From assembly GCA_031378845.1 (NCBI GenBank), contig JANNES010000007.1, positions 1-64,000 of the forward strand: a stretch of DNA of 64,000 nucleotides, given 5' to 3'. The position numbers were made by a program, and so were the translations under genes. Numbering within the stretch: the first letter of the stretch is position 1; each line of letters begins with the position of its first letter. A model generated the notes under the pieces. It did not search any database. It worked only from the letters and a program-made list of their open reading frames with translations, and was not told where the DNA came from. Source of the stretch: JAJNPS01 sp031378845 (lineage in GTDB: Bacteria; Pseudomonadota; Alphaproteobacteria; Rhodobacterales; Rhodobacteraceae). This document shows positions 8,623 through 17,020 of this stretch, one piece after another.

Positions 8623-9729
8623 ATGGATCGTCGTTCGTTTCTAACCAAGGCCACGATTGGTGGCGTGGGGGCCGTCGCTGCCACAACGCTTGCGGCACCC
8701 GCATTGGCGCAAGCTTCGCCCAAGGTGACCTGGCGCGTGACCTCGGGTTTCCCGAAATCGCTCGATACCATTTATGGCGCGGCAGATACGATGGCGAAAT
8801 ACGTCTCCGAGGCGACCGACGGCAATTTCACCATGCAGGTGTTTCCGGCCGGCGAACTGGTCCCCGGGCTGGAAGCAGCCGAAGCTGCGGCAACCGCGTC
8901 GGTCGAGGCTGCCCACACGGCCGCCTATTACGACTGGGGCAAGGATCCGACCAACGCGCTGGGCACCACCGTGCCGTTCGGTCTGAACTATCGCCAGATG
9001 AATGCGTGGCTGTACCATGGCGGCGGCATCGACATGCTGAACGAGTTCTATCATACCCGGAACCTGCACTATCTGCCTTGCGGCAATACCGGCGTGCAGA
9101 TGGGCGGTTGGTTCCGCAAGGAAATTACCTCGCTTGCCGACCTTCAGGGCCTGAAGATGCGGATCGGCGGCTTTGGCGGGTCGATCATTGCCAAGCTCGG
9201 CGTCGTGCCGCAGCAGATCGCGGGCGGCGACATTTACCCGTCGCTCGAGAAAGGCACCATTGATGCAGCCGAATTCGTCGGTCCTTATGACGACGAAAAG
9301 CTTGGTTTCAACAAGGTCGCACCGTTCTACTATTATCCCGGGTGGTGGGAAGGTGGCCCGACGCTTTCGACGATGGTCAACCTCGACAAGTGGAACGAAC
9401 TGACGCCAGCCTATCAGGCGATCCTGTCGACCGCCTGCGAGGCCTCCAACTCCAACATGATGGCGAACTACGACTGGAAGAACCCGACGGCGCTGAGGTC
9501 GCTGGTTGCGGGTGGCGCGCAGCTGCGTCCTTTCCCGGCGGACGTGATGGCTGCGGCCTATGAAGCGGCAACCGCGACCTATGCCGAGATTTCCGCAACG
9601 AACGCACCGTTCAAGAAAATCTATGAGGCGCAACAGGCGTTCAAGAAGGACGCCTATCTCTGGGCGCAGCTGTCGGAATACAACTATGACATCTTCATGA
9701 TGCAGCAGCAGCAGGCCGGAAAGCTCTGA
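8623..9729 (+). CDS. TRAP transporter substrate-binding protein
   Basis: A 368-residue periplasmic solute receptor of the DctP superfamily, resembling the TakP 2-oxo-acid receptors. The N terminus MDRRSFLTKATIGG is a twin-arginine-type signal ending in ALAQA. Ligand loops such as VQMGGWFRKEITSLADLQGLKMR are spread over residues about 160-182; the Arg in that region usually binds the substrate carboxylate. The start has GGAGGAG 8 bases ahead. It converges on its probable membrane partners DctM and DctQ, which is less common than a single P-Q-M operon. Confidence 0.92.
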   Translation: MDRRSFLTKATIGGVGAVAATTLAAPALAQASPKVTWRVTSGFPKSLDTIYGAADTMAKYVSEATDGNFTMQVFPAGELVPGLEAAEAAATASVEAAHTAAYYDWGKDPTNALGTTVPFGLNYRQMNAWLYHGGGIDMLNEFYHTRNLHYLPCGNTGVQMGGWFRKEITSLADLQGLKMRIGGFGGSIIAKLGVVPQQIAGGDIYPSLEKGTIDAAEFVGPYDDEKLGFNKVAPFYYYPGWWEGGPTLSTMVNLDKWNELTPAYQAILSTACEASNSNMMANYDWKNPTALRSLVAGGAQLRPFPADVMAAAYEAATATYAEISATNAPFKKIYEAQQAFKKDAYLWAQLSEYNYDIFMMQQQQAGKL

Positions 9730-9763
9730 TCCCGCGAGGCGTGAACTGTATCATGTGAACTTG

Positions 9764-9794
9764 AACGGCCCCAAAGTGATGCTTTGGGGCCGTT
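9764..9794 (+). terminator. terminator after TRAP binding-protein gene
   Basis: A perfect 13-bp stem (AACGGCCCCAAAG with its complement) and a 5-base loop, starting 35 bases after the stop codon and followed by a short T-rich stretch. Confidence 0.75.
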
Positions 9795-9847
9795 TGCATT
9801 GGGTCGCCGCCAGGATGCGCTGACCAAAGGCGATGCCGACAATAAGA

Positions 9848-9881
9848 AAACCGCCGGCACCTTTTGGGGTGCCGGCGGTTT
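9848..9881. terminator. bidirectional terminator, mainly for TRAP large subunit
   Basis: A perfect 14-bp stem (AAACCGCCGGCACC with its complement) and a 6-base loop. On the minus strand it is followed by TTTTCTTATT and lies just after the end of the large-subunit gene. It also faces readthrough from the plus strand. Confidence 0.75.
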
Positions 9882-9907
9882 GTTTTCAGATGGCTGTCGC
9901 GCGCGGA

Positions 9908-11623
9908 TCAGGGCTCTACCACCGGTGCCCCCAGCAGCGGCGGGTTCAGCACGGGTGCCCCGAGCGTGGGTGCGCCGCCGACGCCTCCCGGTGCGCCAAG
10001 GGTCTGCATCTGTGGCACCGTGATGGTCACCGTCGAGGGGTCGATGACGGGCCCCTTGTAGTGCATCACCATCTGCGGGAACGCGATGACCAGCCCCACC
10101 ATGACGACCTGGATCACCACGAAGGGCACCGCCCCCCAATAGATTTGCCCCGTCGTCACCGGATCCATCCGAATGCCCGTGACCTTGTCGGTGTAGGTTG
10201 ACCTTGGTGCCACGGACCGAAGGTAAAAGAGCGCGAAACCAAAGGGCGGGTGCATGAACGAGGTCTGCATATTCACCCCGAGGATGATCCCGAACCAGAT
10301 CAGGTCGATCCCCAATGCCTCTGCCGGTGCGATGAGCAGCGGCACGATGATGAAGGCGAGTTCGAAGAAGTCGAGAAAGAACGCCAGCAAGAACACCAGG
10401 ATCGACACGAAGATCAAAAAGCCCGTCACGCCGCCCGGGACGGCAACCAGCAGATGCTCGACCCAGATCTGGCCGTTCACGCCGTAAAATGCCAGCGAGA
10501 ACACCCGCGCCCCGATCAAGATGAACATCACGAACGCCGACAGGCGCGTGGTGCTTTCCAGCGCCTGCCGGATGACCGTCATGTTCAGACGCCCCTTCAT
10601 CGCGGCCAGTCCCAAGGACCCGACGGCCCCCATCGCACCACCTTCGGTCGGCGTGGCGATCCCGAGAAAGATCGTCCCGAGCACAAGGAAGATCAGTGCA
10701 AGCGGCGGGATCAGCACCATGATGACCTGCTGGGCAAGCCGCGACATCGTGTTGATCTTCATTCCCTTGTCGATCACCGCATAGATGTAGATCGCGACGA
10801 TCCCGATCGTGCCGCCAAGGATGTCGGCATTGGCGCCTTGGGTTTCGTAAAGCATGACATGCGCGCCGTAACCGATGCCGATCACCGCAAGTAGCGCCAC
10901 GGCGAGGGATGTGAGCCCGTGACCAAGTGTGCGTGCCTCAAGCGGCAGCGCAGGCACCCAGTTGGGGCGCAGGATCGACACGGTAAAGATGTAAAAGACA
11001 TACAATCCCGTCAGAACCAGACCCGGGATGATCGCGCCGGTATACATATCGCCCACCGACCGACCAAGCTGGTCGGCCAGAACGATCAGCACAAGGCTGG
11101 GCGGAATGATCTGCGCCAACGTCCCCGAGGCCGCAATGACGCCACTGGCAACGCGACGGTCATAGCCATAGCGCAGCATGATCGGCAACGATATCAGGCC
11201 CATGGCGATCACCGAGGCCGCCACGACACCGGTGGTCGCCGCAAGCAATGCACCGACAAAGATGACCGCATAGGCCAGACCGCCGCGAATGGGTCCGAAC
11301 AGCTGCCCGACCGTATCGAGCAGGTCTTCGGCCATGCCGGAGCGTTCAAGCACGATCCCCATGAAGGTAAAGAACGGAATGGCCAGCAGCGTCTCGTTCG
11401 ACATCACGCCAAAGAATCTTTGCGGCATGATCCCCAGAAGTGGCCAGTCAAGCGTGATCGTCCCGCCCGAATAGGGCGCGAGCCAGACGCCGATGGCAAA
11501 GAACACCAGCCCGTTGGCCGCCAGCGAAAACGCCACCGGATAGCCCAGCAGCAAGAACACGATCAAAGACACGAACATGATCGGGGCCATGTTCGTGGCG
11601 ATAAAGACCAGAAGGTCGGTCAT
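9908..11623 (-). CDS. TRAP transporter large permease subunit (DctM)
   Basis: A 571-residue inner-membrane protein with about 12-14 hydrophobic segments of the DctM/SiaM family, the sodium-coupled transport subunit. It is longer than typical 430-residue DctM proteins because of an extra hydrophobic insertion around residues 230-300 and a C-terminal tail rich in Gly, Ala, Pro and Leu (repeated LGAP). Similar long DctM forms occur with TakP-type receptors. Its start overlaps the stop of dctQ by 4 bases. Confidence 0.92.
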   Translation of the reverse strand: MTDLLVFIATNMAPIMFVSLIVFLLLGYPVAFSLAANGLVFFAIGVWLAPYSGGTITLDWPLLGIMPQRFFGVMSNETLLAIPFFTFMGIVLERSGMAEDLLDTVGQLFGPIRGGLAYAVIFVGALLAATTGVVAASVIAMGLISLPIMLRYGYDRRVASGVIAASGTLAQIIPPSLVLIVLADQLGRSVGDMYTGAIIPGLVLTGLYVFYIFTVSILRPNWVPALPLEARTLGHGLTSLAVALLAVIGIGYGAHVMLYETQGANADILGGTIGIVAIYIYAVIDKGMKINTMSRLAQQVIMVLIPPLALIFLVLGTIFLGIATPTEGGAMGAVGSLGLAAMKGRLNMTVIRQALESTTRLSAFVMFILIGARVFSLAFYGVNGQIWVEHLLVAVPGGVTGFLIFVSILVFLLAFFLDFFELAFIIVPLLIAPAEALGIDLIWFGIILGVNMQTSFMHPPFGFALFYLRSVAPRSTYTDKVTGIRMDPVTTGQIYWGAVPFVVIQVVMVGLVIAFPQMVMHYKGPVIDPSTVTITVPQMQTLGAPGGVGGAPTLGAPVLNPPLLGAPVVEP

Positions 11624-12225
11624 TTGCGATCCTCCTTGGCCAGCCGCGCCACTTCGGCGGCAAGGGCGGCGCCTTCGAGCTCAGCCGCCTCGTGTGTCGA
11701 GACAAACGGTGTGGGGTCAGGGATGATCCCGCGCATGACTGCAATCTTCTTGATGACCTCGGAGACGCCTTGAAAGACCAGCAAAGCAAACCCCGCAAGC
11801 AGGAAGGCGCGCGCAGGCCAGATGATCAGGCCACCCGAATTGGAGGACATCTCGCCTTTCGAATACGCAGTCCAGACATAAGGGATCAGCAGATACGTGG
11901 CCAAGCCCGCAAAGGGCAGCAAAAAGAACAGATGGCCGAAAAGATCGATCCAGTGCTGCGTGCGGCGCGAGCGTGCCCCGTAGATGATGTCGATGCGGAT
12001 ATGCTCGTTCTGTTTCAACGTGTAGGCCGAGGCCAGCATGAAGGCCGCCCCGAACAGATACCATTGAAGCTCGAGCCAGGAATTGGACGATATGTTGAAC
12101 GCCTTGCGCATGACCGCATTGACGGCGGAGACCAGCACCGCGACCAGAATCAGCCACATGACGGATTTTCCGATGAATTCTGTCACGCGGTCGATGCCGC
12201 GTGATAGGGCAAGCAGTCCCTGCAT
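11620..12225 (-). CDS. TRAP transporter small permease subunit (DctQ)
   Basis: A 201-residue membrane protein with four predicted hydrophobic helices (residues about 15-37, 52-70, 91-114 and 133-158) and the DctQ-family NSWLELQWYLFGAAFMLASA segment. It pairs with the large subunit encoded directly downstream with an ATGA overlap. A GGGAGG ribosome site precedes the start. A candidate operator lies about 55 bp upstream. Confidence 0.92.
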   Translation of the reverse strand: MQGLLALSRGIDRVTEFIGKSVMWLILVAVLVSAVNAVMRKAFNISSNSWLELQWYLFGAAFMLASAYTLKQNEHIRIDIIYGARSRRTQHWIDLFGHLFFLLPFAGLATYLLIPYVWTAYSKGEMSSNSGGLIIWPARAFLLAGFALLVFQGVSEVIKKIAVMRGIIPDPTPFVSTHEAAELEGAALAAEVARLAKEDRK

Positions 12226-12279
12226 CTTGTCGTGTTCCTCCCTGATCGTTCAGTGTCGCCCTCGCGGGTCGCGCCAAAC

Positions 12280-12298
12280 TGGTAAAATTATTTGGCCA
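12280..12298. promoter_or_regulatory. candidate operator upstream of dctQ-dctM
   Basis: TGGTAAAATTATTTGGCCA shares the left arm TGGTAAA and the 7-5-7 layout with the element at 8452-8470. It lies 55 bp upstream of dctQ, in a promoter-like position. Confidence 0.5.
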
Positions 12299-12299
12299 A

Positions 12300-12749
12300 T
12301 TATGTCAAATTGGCCCGTTCCGTCAACTGATGGTTTAGCTCCGCCGCTTTTGTCGTGGTTTCCTCGCGCGGTCCGATCAGATCCCAAAGGTTGCCAAACG
12401 GATCGCGCCAGACCGCCACGGTTCCATAAGGCTCGGTGCGCGGTGCCTCGAGAAAGGTGACGCCCGCAGCAGTCATCGTGGCGTGGTCGCGCCAGAAATC
12501 GTCGCTGTGCAGGAAAAGGAAAACACGCCCGCCGGTCTGATTGCCGATCGCGGCGCGCTGGGCGTCACCAACGGCCTGCGCCAGCACCAACCGCGCGCCG
12601 CCGCCCGGTGGTTCGACAGTCACCCAGCGTTTACGTCCCTGATCGATATCCTGGGTCACCGAAAAGCCCAGGACATCCACAAAGAACCGGATCGCGACAT
12701 CGTAATCAGGGACAACCAAAGCGATGGCCCCGACCAGAGCGCCGCTCAT
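12300..12749 (-). CDS. VOC-family protein
   Basis: A 149-residue single VOC domain (LVVPDYDVAIRFFVDVLGF near the start, AVWRDPFGNLWDLIGP near residue 115), the layout of lactoylglutathione-lyase-like proteins. Its start codon overlaps the stop of bpt (ATGA), so the two are likely co-transcribed. Substrate unknown. Confidence 0.88.
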   Translation of the reverse strand: MSGALVGAIALVVPDYDVAIRFFVDVLGFSVTQDIDQGRKRWVTVEPPGGGARLVLAQAVGDAQRAAIGNQTGGRVFLFLHSDDFWRDHATMTAAGVTFLEAPRTEPYGTVAVWRDPFGNLWDLIGPREETTTKAAELNHQLTERANLT

Positions 12750-13582
12750 TCCTTGGTGATCCGCGCTTCGGGCAGGGCGATCCGGGCCACTTGTTCCGCA
12801 ATCGGATCAACAGAAAGCGGGTGGAGTTCGGCACTGTGATCGGCGGCATCACCAAGCGTTTGCCATTGCCCGCCCTTGTAGATTTCAAGGCCCGAAAACC
12901 CGGCCTTGTAGCCCATCTTGCGGCTGCCCGGGACCCAGTATCCCAGATAGACATAAGGCAGGCCCGCCTCGCGTGCGATGGCAATGTGGTCCAAGATCAC
13001 ATAGATCCCGAGGCTTTGGGGCGCATAGCCCGGGTCATAGAACGAATAGACCATGCTCAGCCCATCATCGAACACGTCCGTCAGGCAGACCGCCACCAAG
13101 GGGCGTCCGCGCTCGTCCGCCTCGGGCGCGCGCGTGTATTCCATGACGCGGCTCTTGATCGGCGTCTCTTCGATCATCGCGGCAAATTCAAAGATATCCA
13201 TATCCGCCATGCCGCCGTCGGCATGACGGTCATCGAGATAGCGGCGAAAGAGCGTGAACTGATCCTCGGTCGCCCAAGGGCTGGTCACGTTGCGCTTGAG
13301 CGCGGCGTTTCGTTTGGCGATGCGGCTCTGGCTGCGGCTTTCGGTGAAATCGGCAACCCGGATGCGCGCGGACAGACAGGCCGAGCATTCTGCACAAGAG
13401 GGGCGATAAAGCACGTTCTGGCTGCGACGAAAGCCCTGCTTTGACAGGGTGTCGTTCAGCCGTTGCGCATGTTCGCCCTGAAGGGCTGTGAACAGCTTTC
13501 TTTCCATCCGCCCGTCAAGATACGGGCAGGGTTGTGGAGCCGTCACATAAAACTGCGGCGCGATGGGAAGCGTGTGACGCAT
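12746..13582 (-). CDS. bpt: aspartate/glutamate leucyltransferase
   Basis: A 278-residue aminoacyl-tRNA-protein transferase. It adds leucine to N-terminal Asp or Glu of proteins, tagging them for the ClpS/ClpAP N-end-rule pathway. The ATE/Bpt family Cys motif PSCAECSACLS (residues about 61-71) and the GYWVPGSRKMGYKA region (about 200-213) are clear. The ATG at 13582 gives the typical MRHTLPIAPQFYVT start, although no strong ribosome site precedes it. It is translationally linked to the following VOC gene. Confidence 0.93.
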   Translation of the reverse strand: MRHTLPIAPQFYVTAPQPCPYLDGRMERKLFTALQGEHAQRLNDTLSKQGFRRSQNVLYRPSCAECSACLSARIRVADFTESRSQSRIAKRNAALKRNVTSPWATEDQFTLFRRYLDDRHADGGMADMDIFEFAAMIEETPIKSRVMEYTRAPEADERGRPLVAVCLTDVFDDGLSMVYSFYDPGYAPQSLGIYVILDHIAIAREAGLPYVYLGYWVPGSRKMGYKAGFSGLEIYKGGQWQTLGDAADHSAELHPLSVDPIAEQVARIALPEARITKE

Positions 13583-13917
13583 GGAGGAAGAGCCCCTTGA
13601 TCGGACAAGCGTAGCAAGGCAAGCCGCTTGCGCCAAGTAGAGACTTCAAAACCTTATCAAATGGCTAGCACGGTTGCGCGGCAGCGCTTGGACCGGGACC
13701 CGACGGAAAGGTCGGTGGCTCTCGCAAGGTGCCATACGCGCGCAGGCGGGGCTGGCCTGCACCAAGGGCTCTGGACGTGTGCGCGCAAGGAAAAGGACGT
13801 TGTCGATGGTTCGACCAGAGCCGCAAGGTGCCATGAAAATGCAGCCCCGCCACGAAGGCAGGGCCGCAAGGAGGCGCCGATAGGGGATTTGAGCGCGCCC
13901 GGGGGAACGCGTTCGGA
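13583..13917. other. intergenic, 13-bp direct repeat, no gene recognised
   Basis: This 335-bp gap lies between bpt and the first DUF2852 gene, all on the minus strand. It contains the direct repeat CGCAAGGTGCCAT at 13723-13735 and 13822-13834, 99 bp apart, each near a GC-rich half hairpin. Open frames here look like chance frames. A structured small RNA is possible but unsupported. Confidence 0.4.
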
Positions 13918-14439
13918 TCAGTACGCGCCGGCGCGGTTCTCGGCGTCAGGGGCGGGGGTGGCGGGCGTGGCCACAGTCGCCAAGGCGGTATCGACCGGGA
14001 TGTCGCGGCTGGCGCGCGCGCGATCTTCCATAAAGCGGTCGAACTGGGACTTGTCCTTGGCGTCACGCAGTCGGTCGAGAAAGCTCACGAACGTCTTCTG
14101 CTCGTCTTCCAGGCGTGTCAGGACCTCGGTCCGGTAGGCGTCGAAACTGGTGTTTCCGGTCCGATCAGAAGTCCCTTGCGTCGCCGCAGACTTGACCCGG
14201 TCCGCTCTTTGCCTTGTCTGGCGCTGGTTCAGGATCGGGCCAAATCTGTACCAGACGAGGATGATCGCAAGGCCAACGCCTGCAGGCCAGAAGGCGACAA
14301 AGGCAAGAACCGTTGTGACGATGGCAAACCCGCCAAAAAGCAGCAATCCCAGGATCTGCACGGCAATGTGCGGGCGGGCGGGAAGGAAGGGTGTCTCGGC
14401 GCGATCTTGCGGCATGCTGGTCATGGGAATGCTGGTCAA
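13918..14439 (-). CDS. DUF2852 membrane protein (copy 1)
   Basis: A 173-residue protein with one or two hydrophobic segments at residues about 27-63 and a charged, probably helical C-terminal half. The conserved block RLRDAKDKSQFDRFMEDRAR and the ending RAGAY closely match the neighbouring gene, so the two are tandem paralogues. A TTG start at 14439 has AGGAGG 5 bases ahead; ATG codons at 14424 and 14415 are alternatives. Function unknown; the family is common in alphaproteobacteria. Confidence 0.8.
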   Translation of the reverse strand: MTSIPMTSMPQDRAETPFLPARPHIAVQILGLLLFGGFAIVTTVLAFVAFWPAGVGLAIILVWYRFGPILNQRQTRQRADRVKSAATQGTSDRTGNTSFDAYRTEVLTRLEDEQKTFVSFLDRLRDAKDKSQFDRFMEDRARASRDIPVDTALATVATPATPAPDAENRAGAY

Positions 14440-14524
14440 GGAAACCTCCTCTTGTGATGGGCCGGGGCGCCGTCATCCGGCGGCCCGGCAAGGCTTGATC
14501 TAGTGATCGGCTTTGGGCGCGCGA

Positions 14525-15037
14525 TCAGTAGGCGCCACCCCGGCTGTCGGCATCAGGCGCATCCTTGACGTCGCTTGTCGCGGCAGTGTTGGCGCGGGCG
14601 CGGTCTTCCATGAAGCTGTCGAACTGGGCCTTGTCCTTGGCGTCACGCAGTCGCTGGATGAATGCCTCGAACGCGTCTTGTTCTTCTTCGAGGCGGCGCA
14701 GGGCATCCGCCCTGTAGGTGTCAAAGGCCGAATTGCCGGACGAGCCCGTGACATTGCCGTAGCTGTAGTTCTGACGACCGGAGGGCCCGAACTTGCGCTC
14801 CATCTTGGCAGCCCAGCGGGCGCGGCGGTCTTCAGAGTTGCAAGAATGGCTGAACATGCGTTTGCTCCAGATCATGTAGGCCAAAAGGGCGAGGCCCAGC
14901 GGCCAGAAGATGATGAACCCAAGCACCATGGCCGCGATCCAGGCGAACTTGCCTTTGCGGTCAAGCCAGGCTTCGGCTTGGTGCATCTTGCCGGCAAAGC
15001 TGCCGGACGGGGCAGAGGTAGATGGGGCGGTATACAT
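14525..15037 (-). CDS. DUF2852 membrane protein (copy 2)
   Basis: A 170-residue paralogue of the gene downstream of it. It has a membrane segment at residues about 37-60 (FAWIAAMVLGFIIFWPLGLA), then a basic stretch and a charged C-terminal half containing RLRDAKDKAQFDSFMEDRAR and ending RGGAY. The ATG at 15037 has GGAG 10 bases ahead. The two copies are 85 bp apart and probably arose by local duplication. Function unknown. Confidence 0.82.
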   Translation of the reverse strand: MYTAPSTSAPSGSFAGKMHQAEAWLDRKGKFAWIAAMVLGFIIFWPLGLALLAYMIWSKRMFSHSCNSEDRRARWAAKMERKFGPSGRQNYSYGNVTGSSGNSAFDTYRADALRRLEEEQDAFEAFIQRLRDAKDKAQFDSFMEDRARANTAATSDVKDAPDADSRGGAY

Positions 15038-15203
15038 CGGGTCGAATCTCCATCGTGCAAGGTACATGTGATGACTGTTCACATCGCCAAGATGAGACAC
15101 GCCGATCCGAAATTCAAGTGGCGATGTTAACAATAATTACATCACGCGATCAGCGGCGGAAACGTGCCGATCTGCACGCGCACCGGTCCATCAGAGCGCA
15201 CCT

Positions 15204-16223
15204 TCAGTGCACGGTCATTGGTTCGGCTGCAAGGTGCTTGATCCGGGCAAGTTCGTCCTCAAGCGCTGGCGATACGATTGAAAGCCTGTCGGCCAATGCC
15301 TTGAGCCGCCAGCGCCAATCGAGGCGCAGCAACGACTGTCGGTAATTGAGCGCGGCCAACGCGGGCGTCCAGGCGTCACAAGCAGCGCGGATGGCCGCAA
15401 GATTATGCCGCAGATCAATACGATCGAAGGCAAGGATGGCCTCCGGCCACAGCAGGCGCTGCATGCTTTTGTCGCTGCGCGGCGGGATGCCCGCCACCGA
15501 TGTTCCGCACGCCAAGGCATCAACCCATCGTGCAGTGAGGTATTCTTGTGTCGGATGGGTATAGGGGGCCGGAGCCGCAGTATTTGAATGTGCGACGACG
15601 AACCGGGACTGGCGCAAGATACGCATCACCTCGTACTGGTTCTCGATCGGGTCTTCTTGAAATTCCGGGCGACCGTGAAATCTTAGCCTGACGGCCTTGC
15701 ACGCGGCGGACGTGACGTCGTCATCCTCCCATTCTGCAGGCTGTCGACCGACGCGCACCAGATCAAAAGCACGGTTTGGATCGCCGGAACCGCGCAGCAA
15801 CGCATCCGCGCCCCAACCCATCAGCATCGCCCTGTCACCCGCCGCGCGGCGAAAGGGCGCCTCGTCATTCGGCCGCATGTAACACAGGATGTCGATGTCC
15901 CTGAACGCAAGTGGCGCAAGCATATGCTCGTGCAGGTAGCTGTCGATGATCCAGACGACCACGGCCCGATAGCCGTCGCGAAATGCAGCAGACGCACGCA
16001 AAGCGTGCAGATCGCTCGGAACATGCAGCAACGCCAGCAATACCGCGTCTTTTGTGCCATGCTGTCTGGGTCGCAAGTTGTACAGGCGCAGCGTCCGGGG
16101 ACGCCCGCTGGGCGACATCGTCAGCGTCTGACCGCCGAAGAGGCGCGACGCCAAAGTCGCAAGCGAAGAAACGGGGGCCCAGCCTTGTCCGCCCTCGCCA
16201 GGAAAGATGACGTCAATATGCAT
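15204..16223 (-). CDS. glycosyltransferase-like protein
   Basis: A 339-residue protein starting MHIDVIFPGEGGQGWAP. Its second half contains an ENQYEVMRILRQSRFVVAHS segment and a later YLTARWVDALACGTSVAGIP segment. The order of a stretch saying a host is followed or visible and then DALACGTxV resembles the C-terminal nucleotide-sugar domain of GT4/CgeB-like glycosyltransferases. Neither acceptor nor donor can be inferred. It is monocistronic, with an A-rich leader. A TTG five codons upstream is a weaker start. Confidence 0.55.
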   Translation of the reverse strand: MHIDVIFPGEGGQGWAPVSSLATLASRLFGGQTLTMSPSGRPRTLRLYNLRPRQHGTKDAVLLALLHVPSDLHALRASAAFRDGYRAVVVWIIDSYLHEHMLAPLAFRDIDILCYMRPNDEAPFRRAAGDRAMLMGWGADALLRGSGDPNRAFDLVRVGRQPAEWEDDDVTSAACKAVRLRFHGRPEFQEDPIENQYEVMRILRQSRFVVAHSNTAAPAPYTHPTQEYLTARWVDALACGTSVAGIPPRSDKSMQRLLWPEAILAFDRIDLRHNLAAIRAACDAWTPALAALNYRQSLLRLDWRWRLKALADRLSIVSPALEDELARIKHLAAEPMTVH

Positions 16224-17020
16224 GATTATACTCGTCAAAAAGCGCTGAAAAAAAATGTATTGGTCTAACTTTGCGACGCTTGCATTGCATCCGTCAACTG
16301 TTGTCGGGCGATGTGGCGCAATTATCTGCGCCTCGGGTCAAGACCACTGCGTTCGGGTCGGTTTGGGCGTATCGCGGCGGCGCTGCCGACGTTCCGGCCT
16401 GCAGGTGGCGATGGCAAGGTTGACTGGCTTCGAAGGTCAAAACACCCGGATCTTTTGCGCGCATGACCTGCAACCGGCATTCGATGATGTGTCTTGGACA
16501 CCGACGATCTGGCGATCACTGCGGTGATCGGCGGCGTCAGGGGCATCGGTCTACCTGTCATCAATCGCCATGATGTTCAGGTCAAACCGTCGGGCTCAAA
16601 GCCACATGTCGCATCGCGGAACTGGCGGATCGGGCGAAATGTGGTCAGAAAGCTTCGGCAGGACCTTTGCCGGGCGGACCGACGTGATGCGGCGACAGGC
16701 AGGAACCTTGCAAGATACTGGCATAACGGCAGCACGGGCGGCGTTGCACATTGCGCTGCCTCACGTTGCAAGGATCGGGCACCCGACCTTGGCGTCCCGT
16801 CCGCAGCCCGCACCGCCCATTCGGCGGCCCATGGCTTTCACCCCGCCCAAAAGCCGTGACAGGCCAAAGACCAGAACCAGCAAACGGTCCGGCCGGAAGC
16901 ACATGCATACGGGCTGAAACGCGCGCGAACGCCAGAGGATTTTTCCCAAGGCGCCCGTCACGACCGCATTCACCGATGCCTTTCGTTGACCGCGCCTGCA
17001 CCACGCCGCAAGATGCGCGC
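16224..17020. other. intergenic between divergent genes, no gene recognised
   Basis: Nearly 800 bp between the glycosyltransferase-like gene and glnE. The short frames in it show no recognisable family. A 70-codon minus-strand frame at 16761-16973 starting MNAVVTGALGKILW cannot be excluded as a small gene. A 7-bp inverted repeat CGATCAC-TGCG-GTGATCG lies near 16511-16530. Confidence 0.4.

Noticed and set aside
13628..14137. 169-codon plus-strand frame across the bpt-DUF2852 gap
   Set aside because: It runs into the antisense of a real gene, lacks a ribosome site and has no family match.
16761..16973. 70-codon minus-strand frame before glnE
   Set aside because: Too short and unmatched to call. 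It is noted in the gap entry rather than annotated as a gene.
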